Positions 1 to 6,347 of a stretch of DNA of 64,000 nucleotides are shown here, in pieces. The notes beneath the pieces are model-generated. The model had not been told where the DNA came from. It saw only the letters and a program-made list of their open reading frames with translations, and did not search any database. This DNA is from an uncultured Clostridia bacterium. GTDB taxonomy: Bacteria > Bacillota > Clostridia > Oscillospirales > Ruminococcaceae. Position 1 is the first letter of the stretch. Each line of letters opens with the position of its first letter. The stretch is taken from positions 124,001 through 188,000 of the forward strand of contig CALZUA010000003.1 in assembly GCA_945829235.1 (NCBI GenBank), written 5' to 3'. Made by a program: the position numbers and the translations under genes.

Positions 1-178
1 CGATTTTCTCCATATCCTCGTCCGAAAGCTCTTCCTCTGCATTAAGCATTGTGAACAACTCCTCTGCTATGTCAGCGGCGATTTCCGTGCCCTGAGCCTT
101 TGCCATTTCCATAAGCTCCTGCGCTGACTTCGCAGCCTTCAGTTTCTTAAGCAACTCCTGCATTTCCTTGTTTTCCAT
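1..178 (-). CDS. Nif11-like leader RiPP precursor, partial at left edge
   Basis: Too short for the ORF track because its 3' end is outside the window. The reverse strand from 178 reads MENKEMQELLKKLKAAKSAQ and continues to ELSDEDMEKI, the same leader seen in the rest of the array, and is cut just before the expected AGG or GG cleavage site. The start is supported by AGGAGGAAAC seven bases upstream. Compared with its neighbours it has several substitutions (TEIAADIAEELFTML), so it may be older. The core peptide cannot be seen. It is the last visible unit of the minus-strand array, so the modification and export genes, if linked, may follow beyond the left edge. Confidence 0.8.
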   Translation of the reverse strand, partial: MENKEMQELLKKLKAAKSAQELMEMAKAQGTEIAADIAEELFTMLNAEEELSDEDMEKI

Positions 179-243
179 AGTAAGTTTCCTCCTGTTGATT
201 TATTTGTAGGCTCACCTTGGGTGATTTTTGCCTATTTGTTTTT

Positions 244-438
244 TTATAAGACTACGCCGCCCGCAACTGCTTCTGCCTTATCGTCTGAAAGCTCGCCGTC
301 GTTCAGCTTGTCGAAAAGCTCCTGCGCCTTGTCAGCGGGAATTTCCGCGCCCTCTGCCTTTGCCAGCTCGATAAGCTCCTGCGCCGACTTTGCTGCCTTC
401 AGCTTCTTAAGCAACTCCTGCATTTCCTTGTTTTCCAT
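244..438 (-). CDS. Nif11-like leader peptide with almost no core (VVL)
   Basis: A 64-residue peptide. I chose MENKEMQ at 438 over the upstream ATG in the ORF track because GGGAGGAAA lies just before it and every homologue in the array starts there. The leader is complete (LSDDKAEAVAGG), but only VVL follows the double glycine before the stop. The stop codon sits inside sequence that upstream of other units forms the promoter and 5' leader (TTATAAAAAAAC, then the GGC...GCC hairpin at 209-232). This suggests a recombination joined a leader to the next unit's control region and removed the core. It may be a dead gene or a leader-only decoy; the first is more likely. Confidence 0.75.
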   Translation of the reverse strand: MENKEMQELLKKLKAAKSAQELIELAKAEGAEIPADKAQELFDKLNDGELSDDKAEAVAGGVVL

Positions 439-507
439 AGTAAATTTCCTCCCTGTAAAAATGTGTATTGTATGGGTTGCTTTAACCCAAGCCAACTAAA
501 AAACGGT

Positions 508-747
508 TCACTCAAAAAAAACTTTAAATATACCCCAATGATCAACGCCATCAGTCCCATTCCGGGTATACTGCCCGCCGGCAATATTCTCTGAAAGGTC
601 ATCGAGAAGCTCGCCCTCTGCGTTCAGCTTTGCGAACAGTTCCTCTGCCTTGTCGGGGGCGATCTCCGCGCCCTCTGCCTTTGCCATTTCGACAAGCTCC
701 TCAACCGACTTTGCAGCTTTGAGCTTTTTAAGAATTTCGTTTGTCAT
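508..747 (-). CDS. Nif11-like RiPP precursor, 79 aa
   Basis: Leader starts MTNEILKKLKAAKSVEELVE and ends SENIAGG, one of two units in the array with the MTNEIL start. The core after GG is 21 residues, rich in Gly, Asp and aromatic residues and ending in WGIFKVFFE. It contains no Cys. No good ribosome binding site precedes the ATG, unlike most other units, and only about 30 bases separate it from the upstream precursor, so translation may depend on that gene or be weak. A conserved leader Ser is replaced by Leu (GELLDD). The product is not recognised beyond the leader family. Confidence 0.72.
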   Translation of the reverse strand: MTNEILKKLKAAKSVEELVEMAKAEGAEIAPDKAEELFAKLNAEGELLDDLSENIAGGQYTRNGTDGVDHWGIFKVFFE

Positions 748-776
748 AGTAAATTATCATATCAAAAAATATAGTG

Positions 777-1013
777 TTAAAAAAAGATTTCTACGTATTT
801 ACCACGAAGATGATCATATAAGTATAACCCGCCCGCGATTTTCTCCAAATCCTCATCTGAAAGCTCGCCCTGCGCGTTCAGCTTTGCGAAAAGCTCCTCT
901 GCCTTGTCGGGAGCGATCTCCGCGCCGTTTGCCTTTGCCATTTCAACAAGCTCCTCAACCGACTTTGCGGTCTGGAGCTTTTCAAGCAGCTCTCTGATGT
1001 TTACGTTTTCCAT
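777..1013 (-). CDS. Nif11-like RiPP precursor, 78 aa
   Basis: The ORF track begins at 1079, but the leader start MENVNIRELLEKLQ at 1013 has AGGAGGAAATT upstream and matches the other units. The leader ends DLEKIAGG. The core is LYLYDHLRGKYVEIFF, 16 residues, basic-aromatic and without Cys, Ser or Thr, so classical lanthionine or thiazole chemistry seems unlikely for it. It precedes the 508-747 unit by about 30 bases and may share its transcript. Confidence 0.78.
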   Translation of the reverse strand: MENVNIRELLEKLQTAKSVEELVEMAKANGAEIAPDKAEELFAKLNAQGELSDEDLEKIAGGLYLYDHLRGKYVEIFF

Positions 1014-1115
1014 AGTAATTTCCTCCTGTAAAAATGTGTTTTGTATGTGTTTCTGCGCGTTTGTGTGCGCAGTTATCACTGTGTTAATTCACCGAACCCA
1101 CCACGCGCCCGTCAG

Positions 1116-1349
1116 TCAGAAGGGAAGAACGGATTTGGTGAAGCCTAAGCTGCCTCCGGTACCCGGTTCGAGGCGATAGCCTCCCGCAAGATTTTCAGCG
1201 TTTTCGTCCGAAAGCTCGCCGCCGCTGATTTGCGAAAACAGCTTTTGTGCGTCCTCTGCGGTGATCTCCGCGCCGTTTGCTTTTGCGAGCCGGGCGAGTT
1301 CCTCCGCTGATTTCGCCGCCTTCAGCTTTTCAAGAATTTCGTTTGTCAT
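1116..1349 (-). CDS. Nif11-like RiPP precursor, 77 aa
   Basis: Starts MTNEILEKLKAAKSAEELAR behind GATGAGGAGAATTTACT, a good ribosome binding site. The leader is the most diverged of the MTNEIL type (AEITAEDAQKLFSQI) and ends AENLAGG. The core is YRLEPGTGGSLGFTKSVLPF, with Ser, Thr and several Gly residues but no Cys. The start lies only 12 bases after the stop of the upstream precursor at 1362, so the two are probably on one message. Confidence 0.77.
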   Translation of the reverse strand: MTNEILEKLKAAKSAEELARLAKANGAEITAEDAQKLFSQISGGELSDENAENLAGGYRLEPGTGGSLGFTKSVLPF

Positions 1350-1361
1350 AGTAAATTCTCC

Positions 1362-1595
1362 TCATCTAAATTCTCTTTTTTTGGGTTTACAATGACAATG
1401 TCTTATACATCCGCCCGCGATTTCCTCCATAAGGTCATCGGAAAGCTCGCCCTCTGCGTTCAGCTTTGCGAAAAGCTCCTCTGCCTTGTCGGGGGCGATC
1501 TCCGCGCCCTCTGCCTTTGCCATTTCGACAAGCTCCTCAACCGACTTTGCGGTCTGGAGCTTTTCAAGCAGCTCTTTGATGTTTGCGTTTTCCAT
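1362..1595 (-). CDS. Nif11-like RiPP precursor with Cys-rich basic core
   Basis: I set the start at MENANIKELLEKLQ (1595), which has AGGAGGAATTATA upstream; the 127-residue ORF in the track runs back into the preceding unit. The leader ends MEEIAGG. The core CIRHCHCKPKKREFR is 15 residues, strongly basic, with three Cys in a C-x3-C-x-C arrangement and two His. It is the only intact unit with clustered cysteines, which could take part in thioether, disulfide or metal chemistry. Which of these applies cannot be told from sequence. Confidence 0.78.
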   Translation of the reverse strand: MENANIKELLEKLQTAKSVEELVEMAKAEGAEIAPDKAEELFAKLNAEGELSDDLMEEIAGGCIRHCHCKPKKREFR

Positions 1596-1647
1596 TATAA
1601 TTCCTCCTGTTGGAAAAGCTGTTATGTTCAGCCGATGTTTCTCTGCG

Positions 1648-1887
1648 TCAAAGCAGTCTGATGACAGGTTTGATCGGTCTGAACCAGCGATGCACGCCTC
1701 CGGCAATATTTTCAATATCTTCGTCAGAAATCTCGCCCTCTGCATTCAGCTTTGCGAAAAGCTCCTCTGCCTTGTCAGCGGGAATTTCCGCGCCCTCTGC
1801 CTTTGCCATTTCGACAAGCTCCTCAACCGACTTTGCGGTCTGGAGCTTTTCAAGCAGTTCCTTGATGTTGATGTTGTTGTTTTCCAT
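1648..1887 (-). CDS. Nif11-like RiPP precursor, 79 aa
   Basis: Leader MENNNINIKELLEKLQ starts at 1887 after AGGAGGAAATTACT and ends IENIAGG. The core VHRWFRPIKPVIRLL is 15 residues, cationic and hydrophobic with two Pro and one Trp, resembling short cationic antimicrobial sequences in composition only. The upstream spacer shares the TTGATATTAGTTAAACCCAT block with the next unit at 2155, showing recent duplication of whole cassettes including spacers. Confidence 0.78.
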   Translation of the reverse strand: MENNNINIKELLEKLQTAKSVEELVEMAKAEGAEIPADKAEELFAKLNAEGEISDEDIENIAGGVHRWFRPIKPVIRLL

Positions 1888-1933
1888 AGTAATTTCCTCC
1901 TGTTGATATTAGTTAAACCCATTGCTTTTTATG

Positions 1934-2155
1934 TCATGTCTCCAAAAAGGAGAAAGGAAAGAAGAATAATCCTCCCGCTATGGCGTCAAGCTCTTCCTCG
2001 GAAATCTCGCCCTCTGCATTCAGCTTTGCGAAAAGCTCCTCTGCCTTGTCAGGGGGAATTTCCGCGCCCTCTGCCTTTGCCATTTCGACAAGCTCCTCAA
2101 CCGACTTTGCAGCCTGAAGCTTTTCAAGCAGTTCCTTGATGTTTACGTTTTCCAC
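1934..2155 (-). CDS. Nif11-like RiPP precursor, GTG start, 73 aa
   Basis: The start is GTG: the position that is ATG in every sister gene reads GTG here, with AGGAGGAAATTACT in the normal place. The leader has PPDK instead of the usual APDK or PADK and ends LDAIAGG. The core LFFFPFSFLET is 11 residues and very aromatic. It is clearly related to the core of the next unit (LFFFQFSF...), so these two are a recent duplicate whose cores have begun to diverge. Confidence 0.76.
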   Translation of the reverse strand: MENVNIKELLEKLQAAKSVEELVEMAKAEGAEIPPDKAEELFAKLNAEGEISEEELDAIAGGLFFFPFSFLET

Positions 2156-2176
2156 AGTAATTTCCTCCTGTTGATA

Positions 2177-2428
2177 TTAGTTAAACCCATTGGTGTTTAT
2201 ATCACGTTTCATAAAGGAAAATTGGAAAAAGAATAATCCTCCCGCTATGGCTTCAAGCTCCTCCTCGGAAATCTCGCCCTCTGCGTTCAGCTTTGCGAAA
2301 AGCTCCTCTGCCTTGTCGGGGGCGATCTCCGCGCCCTCTGCCTTTGCCATTTCGACAAGCTCCTCAACCGACTTTGCGGTCTGGAGCTTTTCAAGCAGTT
2401 CCTTGATGTTGATGTTGTTGTTTTCCAT
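2177..2428 (-). CDS. Nif11-like RiPP precursor, 83 aa
   Basis: Start at MENNNINIKELL (2428) with AGGAGGAAATTACT upstream, not the ORF-track start at 2470. The leader ends LEAIAGG. The core begins LFFFQFSFMKRD and is 19 residues, an extended version of the neighbour's LFFFPFSF. This gene lies directly downstream of a full copy of the repeated promoter element (2496-2524), so it probably heads the transcript that runs through the units to its left. Confidence 0.78.
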   Translation of the reverse strand: MENNNINIKELLEKLQTAKSVEELVEMAKAEGAEIAPDKAEELFAKLNAEGEISEEELEAIAGGLFFFQFSFMKRDINTNGFN

Positions 2429-2495
2429 AGTAATTTCCTCCTGTTGATTTATTTTGATTTGTAGGCTCACCTTGTGATTTTTGCCTATCTGTTCT

Positions 2496-2524
2496 TTTAT
2501 ACGATGAAAATTCCGAAAGGGATA
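2496..2524 (-). promoter_or_regulatory. Array promoter element TATCCC-N15-CGTATAAA, copy 1
   Basis: On the minus strand TATCCC (2524-2519) and CGTATAAA (2503-2496) are separated by 15 bases. The same two blocks with the same spacing recur in front of other precursor genes and of the 4866 gene. Downstream on the transcript is a conserved leader with a small GGC-AAAAA-TCAC...GTGA-GCC hairpin and then the ribosome binding site. The spacing and the CGTATA box resemble ECF-type rather than sigma-A promoters; that reading is inference. Confidence 0.6.
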
Positions 2525-2555
2525 ATAATTCGTGAGATTTTTTATAAAACCTGTA

Positions 2556-2621
2556 TATTGATATTAGTAAAACGTCTTCCCGTTTCTCGCAATGGAGCTT
2601 CCACGCTCTCTAATATCAATA
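2556..2621 (-). terminator. Stem-loop at the end of the 2616 precursor gene
   Basis: Perfect 12-base inverted repeat TATTGATATTAG / CTAATATCAATA enclosing a smaller GAGC...GCTC hairpin. It overlaps the stop codon of the 2616 gene and lies between that gene and the next array promoter. There is no strong U tract on the minus strand, so it may be a weak terminator or an RNA-stabilising structure. The TTGATATTAG block also occurs in the spacers near 1903 and 2173. Confidence 0.45.
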
Positions 2622-2981
2622 CCCCCATTTTTTACTCTTTATTTGCTTAATCATTTCTTCCGAACAGGGTATCGATTCGGGTTCACTTTGTCCAAAGGCA
2701 CGACGTAAATTTTCGAGCCTCTCTTTGCGCTTCTCATTATCAAGTGGGTCTATTCTTTCGCGCGCTTCTTCAGGTATTTCCACGTACTTAATTATTAAGC
2801 CGCCCGCCACTGCTTCTGCCTCATCATCGGATATCTCGCCGTCGTTCAGCTTTGCGAAAAGCTCCTGTGCCTCGTCAGCGGGAATTTCCGCGCCGTTTGC
2901 CTTTGCCATTTCGACAAGCTCCTCAACCGACTTTGCTGCTTTGAGCTTTTCAAGCAGTTCCTTCATATTTTCGTTTTCCAT
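2616..2981 (-). CDS. Nif11-like RiPP precursor with 60-residue C-terminal part
   Basis: A 121-residue protein. The leader MENENMKELLEKLKAAKSVE ends DDEAEAVAGG near residue 62. The remaining 60 residues are long, charged and probably helical (rich in Glu, Arg and Lys), with one Cys and a Tyr C-terminus. This is unlike the short hydrophobic cores elsewhere in the array and closer to the 4179 gene. It has AGGAGGAATTCCT before the ATG and its own promoter element upstream (3022-3050). It could be a larger modified peptide or a leader-like domain carrying a small protein. Confidence 0.75.
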   Translation of the reverse strand: MENENMKELLEKLKAAKSVEELVEMAKANGAEIPADEAQELFAKLNDGEISDDEAEAVAGGLIIKYVEIPEEARERIDPLDNEKRKERLENLRRAFGQSEPESIPCSEEMIKQIKSKKWGY

Positions 2982-3021
2982 AGGAATTCCTCCTGTTGTT
3001 TGATTTTTGCCTATCTGTTCT

Positions 3022-3050
3022 TTTATACGATGAAAAATCCGAAAGGGATA
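3022..3050 (-). promoter_or_regulatory. Array promoter element, copy 2
   Basis: Minus strand TATCCC (3050-3045), 15-base spacer, CGTATAAA (3029-3022), in front of the 2981 start. The leader here is shorter than at other copies: the GGC...GCC hairpin half ending in GTGAGCC has been deleted, leaving GGCAAAAATCA joined directly to the ribosome binding site region. Confidence 0.6.
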
Positions 3051-3092
3051 AAAAATTCGTGAGATTTTTTATAAAAACTGTATAAAAAAACA

Positions 3093-3122
3093 CGCCGTGT
3101 CCCAAAGATTTGGAACACGGCT
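3093..3122 (-). terminator. Hairpin after the 3163 precursor gene
   Basis: GCCGTGTCCCAAA and TTTGGAACACGGC form a near-perfect stem with a 2-4 base loop. It lies between the stop of the 3163 gene and promoter copy 2, and on the minus strand is followed by GTGTTTTTTTATA. That is a rho-independent terminator arrangement. Confidence 0.65.
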
Positions 3123-3162
3123 GAGTGAATCTTGAATAGGGATAAAAAATTCGTGAGATTTT

Positions 3163-3486
3163 TTAAAAATACCGCATATACTTAACCATTTCATCTGAGA
3201 TTTGTTCCGGATGATCCTGTAGATACTGACCCGCAAGAGGCAAAGCTATCGCCGCTATCTGCCCCAAAACTGATCCGCCTGCAACAGCGTCAAGCTCCTC
3301 TTCCGGGATCTCTCCGCTCTGCTTTGCTGCTTCAATCATAAGTGCCATGAACTGCTCCGTTGTGCAGTCCACTTCGTTCTCTTTCAGGAACTCTCCGAGC
3401 TTCTGTTCGTCCTGAATGCCCGCTAACTTTTCGGCAAGCTCCTTGTTTGCAATGACCTCGTTAAAAAACTGTTCGATTGTCTTCAT
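3163..3486 (-). CDS. Second-type Nif11-like precursor with hydrophobic core
   Basis: A 107-residue peptide whose leader differs from the other units: it starts MKTIEQFFNEVIANKELAEK, contains EVDCTTEQFMAL and ends ELDAVAGG. It fits the classical Nif11 leader pattern better than the short leaders. The roughly 36-residue core begins SVLGQIAAIALPLAGQYL, a hydrophobic Ala/Leu/Ile stretch, and ends in an acidic-to-aromatic tail. AGAAAGGAAAAATCACT precedes the ATG. The start overlaps the end of the decayed chimeric gene upstream by 26 bases, so the two may be translationally coupled. Confidence 0.75.
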   Translation of the reverse strand: MKTIEQFFNEVIANKELAEKLAGIQDEQKLGEFLKENEVDCTTEQFMALMIEAAKQSGEIPEEELDAVAGGSVLGQIAAIALPLAGQYLQDHPEQISDEMVKYMRYF

Positions 3487-3784
3487 AGTGATTTTTCCTT
3501 TCTAAATAAAAAATTTTTTTGCTGCTGTCAATCATTACTGACGGCAGTTTGATAACAAACTTGTGCAGGGGTTCGTCCTGCGTCCGGTTTCCGCCCGCAG
3601 CAGCGTCAAACTCCTCTTCCGGAATCTCGCCGCTCTGCTTTGCCTTTTCAAGAATAAACGCTTTGAACTGCTCCGTTGTGCAGTCCACTTCGTTCTCTTT
3701 CAGGAACTCTGCGAGCTTCTGTTCGTCCGAAATGCCCGCTAACTTTTCTGCAAGCTCGATAAGCTCCTGCGCCGGAAATGCGCC
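3461..3784 (-). pseudogene. Start-less chimeric Nif11-like precursor
   Basis: Reading leftward from 3784 the frame encodes AFPAQELIELAEKLAGISDE, then EVDCTTEQFKAF and DAAAGG followed by a 42-residue tail. The first ten residues look like the short type-1 leader (AQELIELA) and the rest like the type-2 leader of the 3163 gene. There is no ATG. The frame is the same as that of the upstream 3785 gene and continues directly after its TAA. The ORF track offers only a GTG at 3688 without a ribosome binding site. I read it as a recombination product, expressed only by readthrough or internal initiation, if at all. Confidence 0.6.
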
Positions 3785-3988
3785 TTAAAAGAACGGGTTA
3801 GAACCTCCGGCAATCTTTTCAACATCTTCGTCTGAAAGCTCTTCCTTTGCATTCAGCTTTGCGAAAAGCTCCCCCGCCTTGTCGGCGGGAAGCTCCTTGC
3901 CCTGGGCCTTTGCCATTTCGACAAGCTCCTCTGCCGACTTTGCGGCCTTCAGCTTCTTAAGCAACTCCTGCATTTCTTTGTTTTCCAT
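3785..3988 (-). CDS. Nif11-like RiPP precursor with 5-residue core
   Basis: A 67-residue peptide. The leader MENKEMQELLKKLKAAKSAE is almost identical to that of the 4179 gene and ends VEKIAGG. The core is only SNPFF before TAA. In-frame sequence of another precursor continues after the stop (see 3461-3784). So the short core may be the scar of a deletion, although a five-residue exported peptide is also possible. AGGAGGAAATTTACT precedes the ATG and promoter copy 3 lies upstream. Confidence 0.75.
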   Translation of the reverse strand: MENKEMQELLKKLKAAKSAEELVEMAKAQGKELPADKAGELFAKLNAKEELSDEDVEKIAGGSNPFF

Positions 3989-4058
3989 AGTAAATTTCCT
4001 CCTGTTGATTTATTTTGATTTGTAGGCTCACCTTGGGTGATTTTTGCCTATCTGTTCT

Positions 4059-4087
4059 TTTATACGATGAAAATTCCGAAAGGGATA
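4059..4087 (-). promoter_or_regulatory. Array promoter element, copy 3
   Basis: Minus strand TATCCC (4087-4082), 15-base spacer, CGTATAAA (4066-4059). The downstream leader contains the full GGC-AAAAA-TCACC-CAA-GGTGA-GCC hairpin (4024-4047). It drives the 3785 gene and probably the chimeric and type-2 units after it. Confidence 0.62.
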
Positions 4088-4141
4088 AAAAATTCGTGCG
4101 AATATTTAAAACTTTATTTTGATATTATAAAAACCACACAT

Positions 4142-4171
4142 CGTGTTCCAAATCAAAGAATCAGAACACGG
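4142..4171 (-). terminator. Hairpin after the 4179 precursor gene
   Basis: Inverted repeat CGTGTTC / GAACACG with extra imperfect pairing, related in sequence to the hairpin at 3093-3122 (both contain the ACACGGCTGA flank). It lies between the end of the 4179 gene and promoter copy 3, which fits a terminator for the first unit. Confidence 0.5.
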
Positions 4172-4178
4172 CTGATTG

Positions 4179-4514
4179 TTAATAATTTGAAAATTTAGTA
4201 TGGCTTTCGATGATATCTTGTATTTTGTTTAATTTCGCAAGCGCATCCAAAGACTTCTTTGCCATTTTGTAATTAAGTTGTTCTTTCCAATAATAATCCC
4301 TGGCCCAATCCACCCACTCCTCATATGTCATGCCGCCCGCAACAGCGTCAAGCTGCTCCTCGGAGAGCTCGCCGCCGTTCAGCTTTGCGAAAAGCTCCCC
4401 CGCCTTGTCGGCGGGAAGCTCCTTGCCCTGGGCCTTTGCCATTTCGACAAGCTCCTCTGCCGACTTTGCGGCCTTCAGCTTCTTAAGCAACTCCTGCATT
4501 TCTTTGTTTTCCAT
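4179..4514 (-). CDS. Nif11-like RiPP precursor, first unit of the array, 111 aa
   Basis: Leader MENKEMQELLKKLKAAKSAE ends LDAVAGG at about residue 61. The 50-residue remainder starts MTYEEWVDWARDYYWKEQ and is predicted by eye to be helical and charged, with many aromatic residues and no Cys. AGGAGGAAATTTACT precedes the ATG. Two copies of the promoter element lie upstream (4585-4613 and 4647-4675). It is the first minus-strand unit and faces away from the 4866 secreted-protein gene. Like the 2616 gene, its C-terminal part is too long to be a typical short core. Confidence 0.77.
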   Translation of the reverse strand: MENKEMQELLKKLKAAKSAEELVEMAKAQGKELPADKAGELFAKLNGGELSEEQLDAVAGGMTYEEWVDWARDYYWKEQLNYKMAKKSLDALAKLNKIQDIIESHTKFSNY

Positions 4515-4584
4515 AGTAAATTTCCTCCTGTTGATTTATTTTGATTTGTAGGCTCACCTTGGGTGATTTTTGCCTATCTGTTCT

Positions 4585-4613
4585 TTTATACGATGAAAAT
4601 TCCGAAAGGGATA
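4585..4613 (-). promoter_or_regulatory. Array promoter element, copy 4
   Basis: Minus strand TATCCC (4613-4608), 15-base spacer, CGTATAAA (4592-4585), followed by the leader hairpin (4553-4576) and the ribosome binding site of the 4179 gene. Confidence 0.62.
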
Positions 4614-4646
4614 ATTTTTTTCGAAAATTTTTTGCCTTTCTGTTTC

Positions 4647-4675
4647 TTTATACGAATGATTTTCCAAGAGGTATA
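4647..4675 (-). promoter_or_regulatory. Degenerate tandem copy of the array promoter element
   Basis: Minus strand TATACC (4675-4670), again 15 bases, then CGTATAAA (4654-4647). The spacer has diverged, but the two boxes and their distance are kept and GGCAAAAAA follows as in other copies. It is a second promoter or regulator site for the 4179 unit. Confidence 0.5.
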
Positions 4676-4773
4676 ATATTTTTGAAAAAAATTGTAGTTT
4701 ATGAAGAAGGGCGAGTTGTCAGGCGTGAATACAGAAAAATTAAAAAAAATTCCGAAAATTTTCTCAAAATTAT

Positions 4774-4802
4774 TATCCCGCCGCTCGTTTTCATCGTATA
4801 AA
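4774..4802 (+). promoter_or_regulatory. Array promoter element in plus orientation, for the 4866 gene
   Basis: On the plus strand ATTATTATCCC, 15 bases, CGTATAAA, with TTTTCAT before the second box exactly as in the minus-strand array copies; only eight bases of the spacer differ. It lies about 65 bases before the 4866 start. This indicates that the surface protein and the peptide array answer to the same sigma factor or regulator. Confidence 0.6.
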
Positions 4803-4865
4803 GATAATGGGGGTATTCCGCATAGTCTTCGGACGAACCCAAATTAGTTATTTTAGGAGGAAAAA

Positions 4866-6347
4866 ATGAAAAAGAAACTTATAAGCAGCATAATAGCAGC
4901 TGCCACAGCGTTTTCCGCGATGACCGCTTTCTCCTGCACAGGCTATGCCGAGGACGGACTTATGCGCATTATTTCTGTGCCGTTTGAAAGCATTGAAGGT
5001 GCGGCAGACCTCATTATCGCAGGCGGAGGATATTTCTCCTGCCACGAAGAGGTTGGCGGAGAGGAAACTGCGTTAGTTTACATCAGCGATAAAGACATTG
5101 AAAACTGGCGTCAGACCGGCGAGTTTACCTATAATAAGGTTAAGTCCGACTTGGGTATCGAGGCAGTGGCGACTTCGGGCGGCTTTTGGCACGGCAACAA
5201 GGCAGTGATTTATGCCCCCGGTACGGATACGTCATATCTGGCAGAGCTTAGCGAGGACGGAACAACGTTTGTTACCCTAAAGGAAGATGATGGCTGGTAC
5301 ATTGCGGACGCCCGGGGATACTGCACATATGTTTCAAGAGAGGACAACACTTTTTACTATACGATAGAGAAACCGGACGGCAGCACTGTCGGCGGCAAGG
5401 CAAGCGGCGAGCCTGATGAAAACAACGCAATAGCACGGATAATGGAAAGCTATAACGGCGATTACATTTTCCTGTACACTATTTCCGAAAAATCCGAGCA
5501 GACCGACGACGGCTGGGTTTATACCTACGGGTTATACGGGGTGGACGAGAACGGCACGGCGACAAAGCTTGCCGAGGTGGAAAATGCTGTATCGATAGAC
5601 TGGCGTAATGACTGCGACTACATCCAAAATGAGAATTTCACCCTGACTGACGGAACAGTAACGAGTCTGTATATTGACATGAGCGGGCGGCTGATAACCG
5701 TTGACGCTTCAACAGTTATTCCCGAGGTTCCAGGTTATGCGCTCAACAGGGTGTACTCGATTTTCGGGGACAGCGCGACACTGGAATATATCGGCGAAGA
5801 TGAAAACGACCTGCGCTATGTTCTCTGCGAGATAGGCGAGGACGGCTCTTTCACTCCCCTCAATAACAGCGTTTACACCTTTTTGCAGCTGATGAACAGC
5901 TACTGCTATATTATGGGAGAATTTGCCGACAACACCGAGCCGCTGCTCTTCGAGAGGGACGGTATCTGGGGTTATGTCAGCAAAAACGGCGAGGAGATAG
6001 CGACCTTTGATGACGCTGCGAACTTCTTGGATTCTGAATATGCGCCGGTATATCAGGACGGCAGGTATTATCTTATCGACAAGCAGATGAACCGTGTTTC
6101 CGAGGATATCGACTGCGACTTTGCTAATTCAATGAGCAGTGATCTGTTCTTCCTCATTAAGGACGGGGCATACTATCTCGCGACATACGTTGCGCCCGAG
6201 GACGGCGCCTATGACAGCGCAGGAAGTTCGACAGGCGCCCCCGATGAAAGCAATGGCAACCCTGACACAGGGGTGGTTGTCTGCGTGGCAGCGCCGATTA
6301 TCGCGGGAAGCGTTTTAACTACGGTATTATTGCGCAAGCGCAGATGA
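4866..6347 (+). CDS. Secreted cell-wall-anchored protein with WG-like repeats (NPDTG end)
   Basis: A 493-residue protein. The N-terminus is a signal peptide (KKKLISSIIAAATAFSAMTA, cleavage near GYAED). The body has beta-rich repeats, including GIWGYVSKNGEEIATFDD and YAPVYQDGRYYLIDKQMN, like WG/KWG repeat proteins. The C-terminus is NPDTG, a hydrophobic segment and LRKRR, a sortase-type anchor. The start follows TTAGGAGGAAAAA. It is similar in plan to the 56979 protein, which shares the QYAPVVQDG...VDRNMNQVSE stretch and NPDTG. The divergent position and shared promoter element suggest a role linked to the peptide array, such as immunity or a receptor; this is inference. Confidence 0.75.
   Translation: MKKKLISSIIAAATAFSAMTAFSCTGYAEDGLMRIISVPFESIEGAADLIIAGGGYFSCHEEVGGEETALVYISDKDIENWRQTGEFTYNKVKSDLGIEAVATSGGFWHGNKAVIYAPGTDTSYLAELSEDGTTFVTLKEDDGWYIADARGYCTYVSREDNTFYYTIEKPDGSTVGGKASGEPDENNAIARIMESYNGDYIFLYTISEKSEQTDDGWVYTYGLYGVDENGTATKLAEVENAVSIDWRNDCDYIQNENFTLTDGTVTSLYIDMSGRLITVDASTVIPEVPGYALNRVYSIFGDSATLEYIGEDENDLRYVLCEIGEDGSFTPLNNSVYTFLQLMNSYCYIMGEFADNTEPLLFERDGIWGYVSKNGEEIATFDDAANFLDSEYAPVYQDGRYYLIDKQMNRVSEDIDCDFANSMSSDLFFLIKDGAYYLATYVAPEDGAYDSAGSSTGAPDESNGNPDTGVVVCVAAPIIAGSVLTTVLLRKRR

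Noticed and set aside
3461-3688. 75-residue gene starting at GTG 3688
   Set aside because: The GTG is inside a conserved leader motif (EVDCTTEQF) and has no ribosome binding site, so I list the longer start-less frame as a pseudogene.
4541-4801. 86-residue plus-strand ORF between the array and the 4866 gene
   Set aside because: It runs through three promoter elements and lacks a ribosome binding site.
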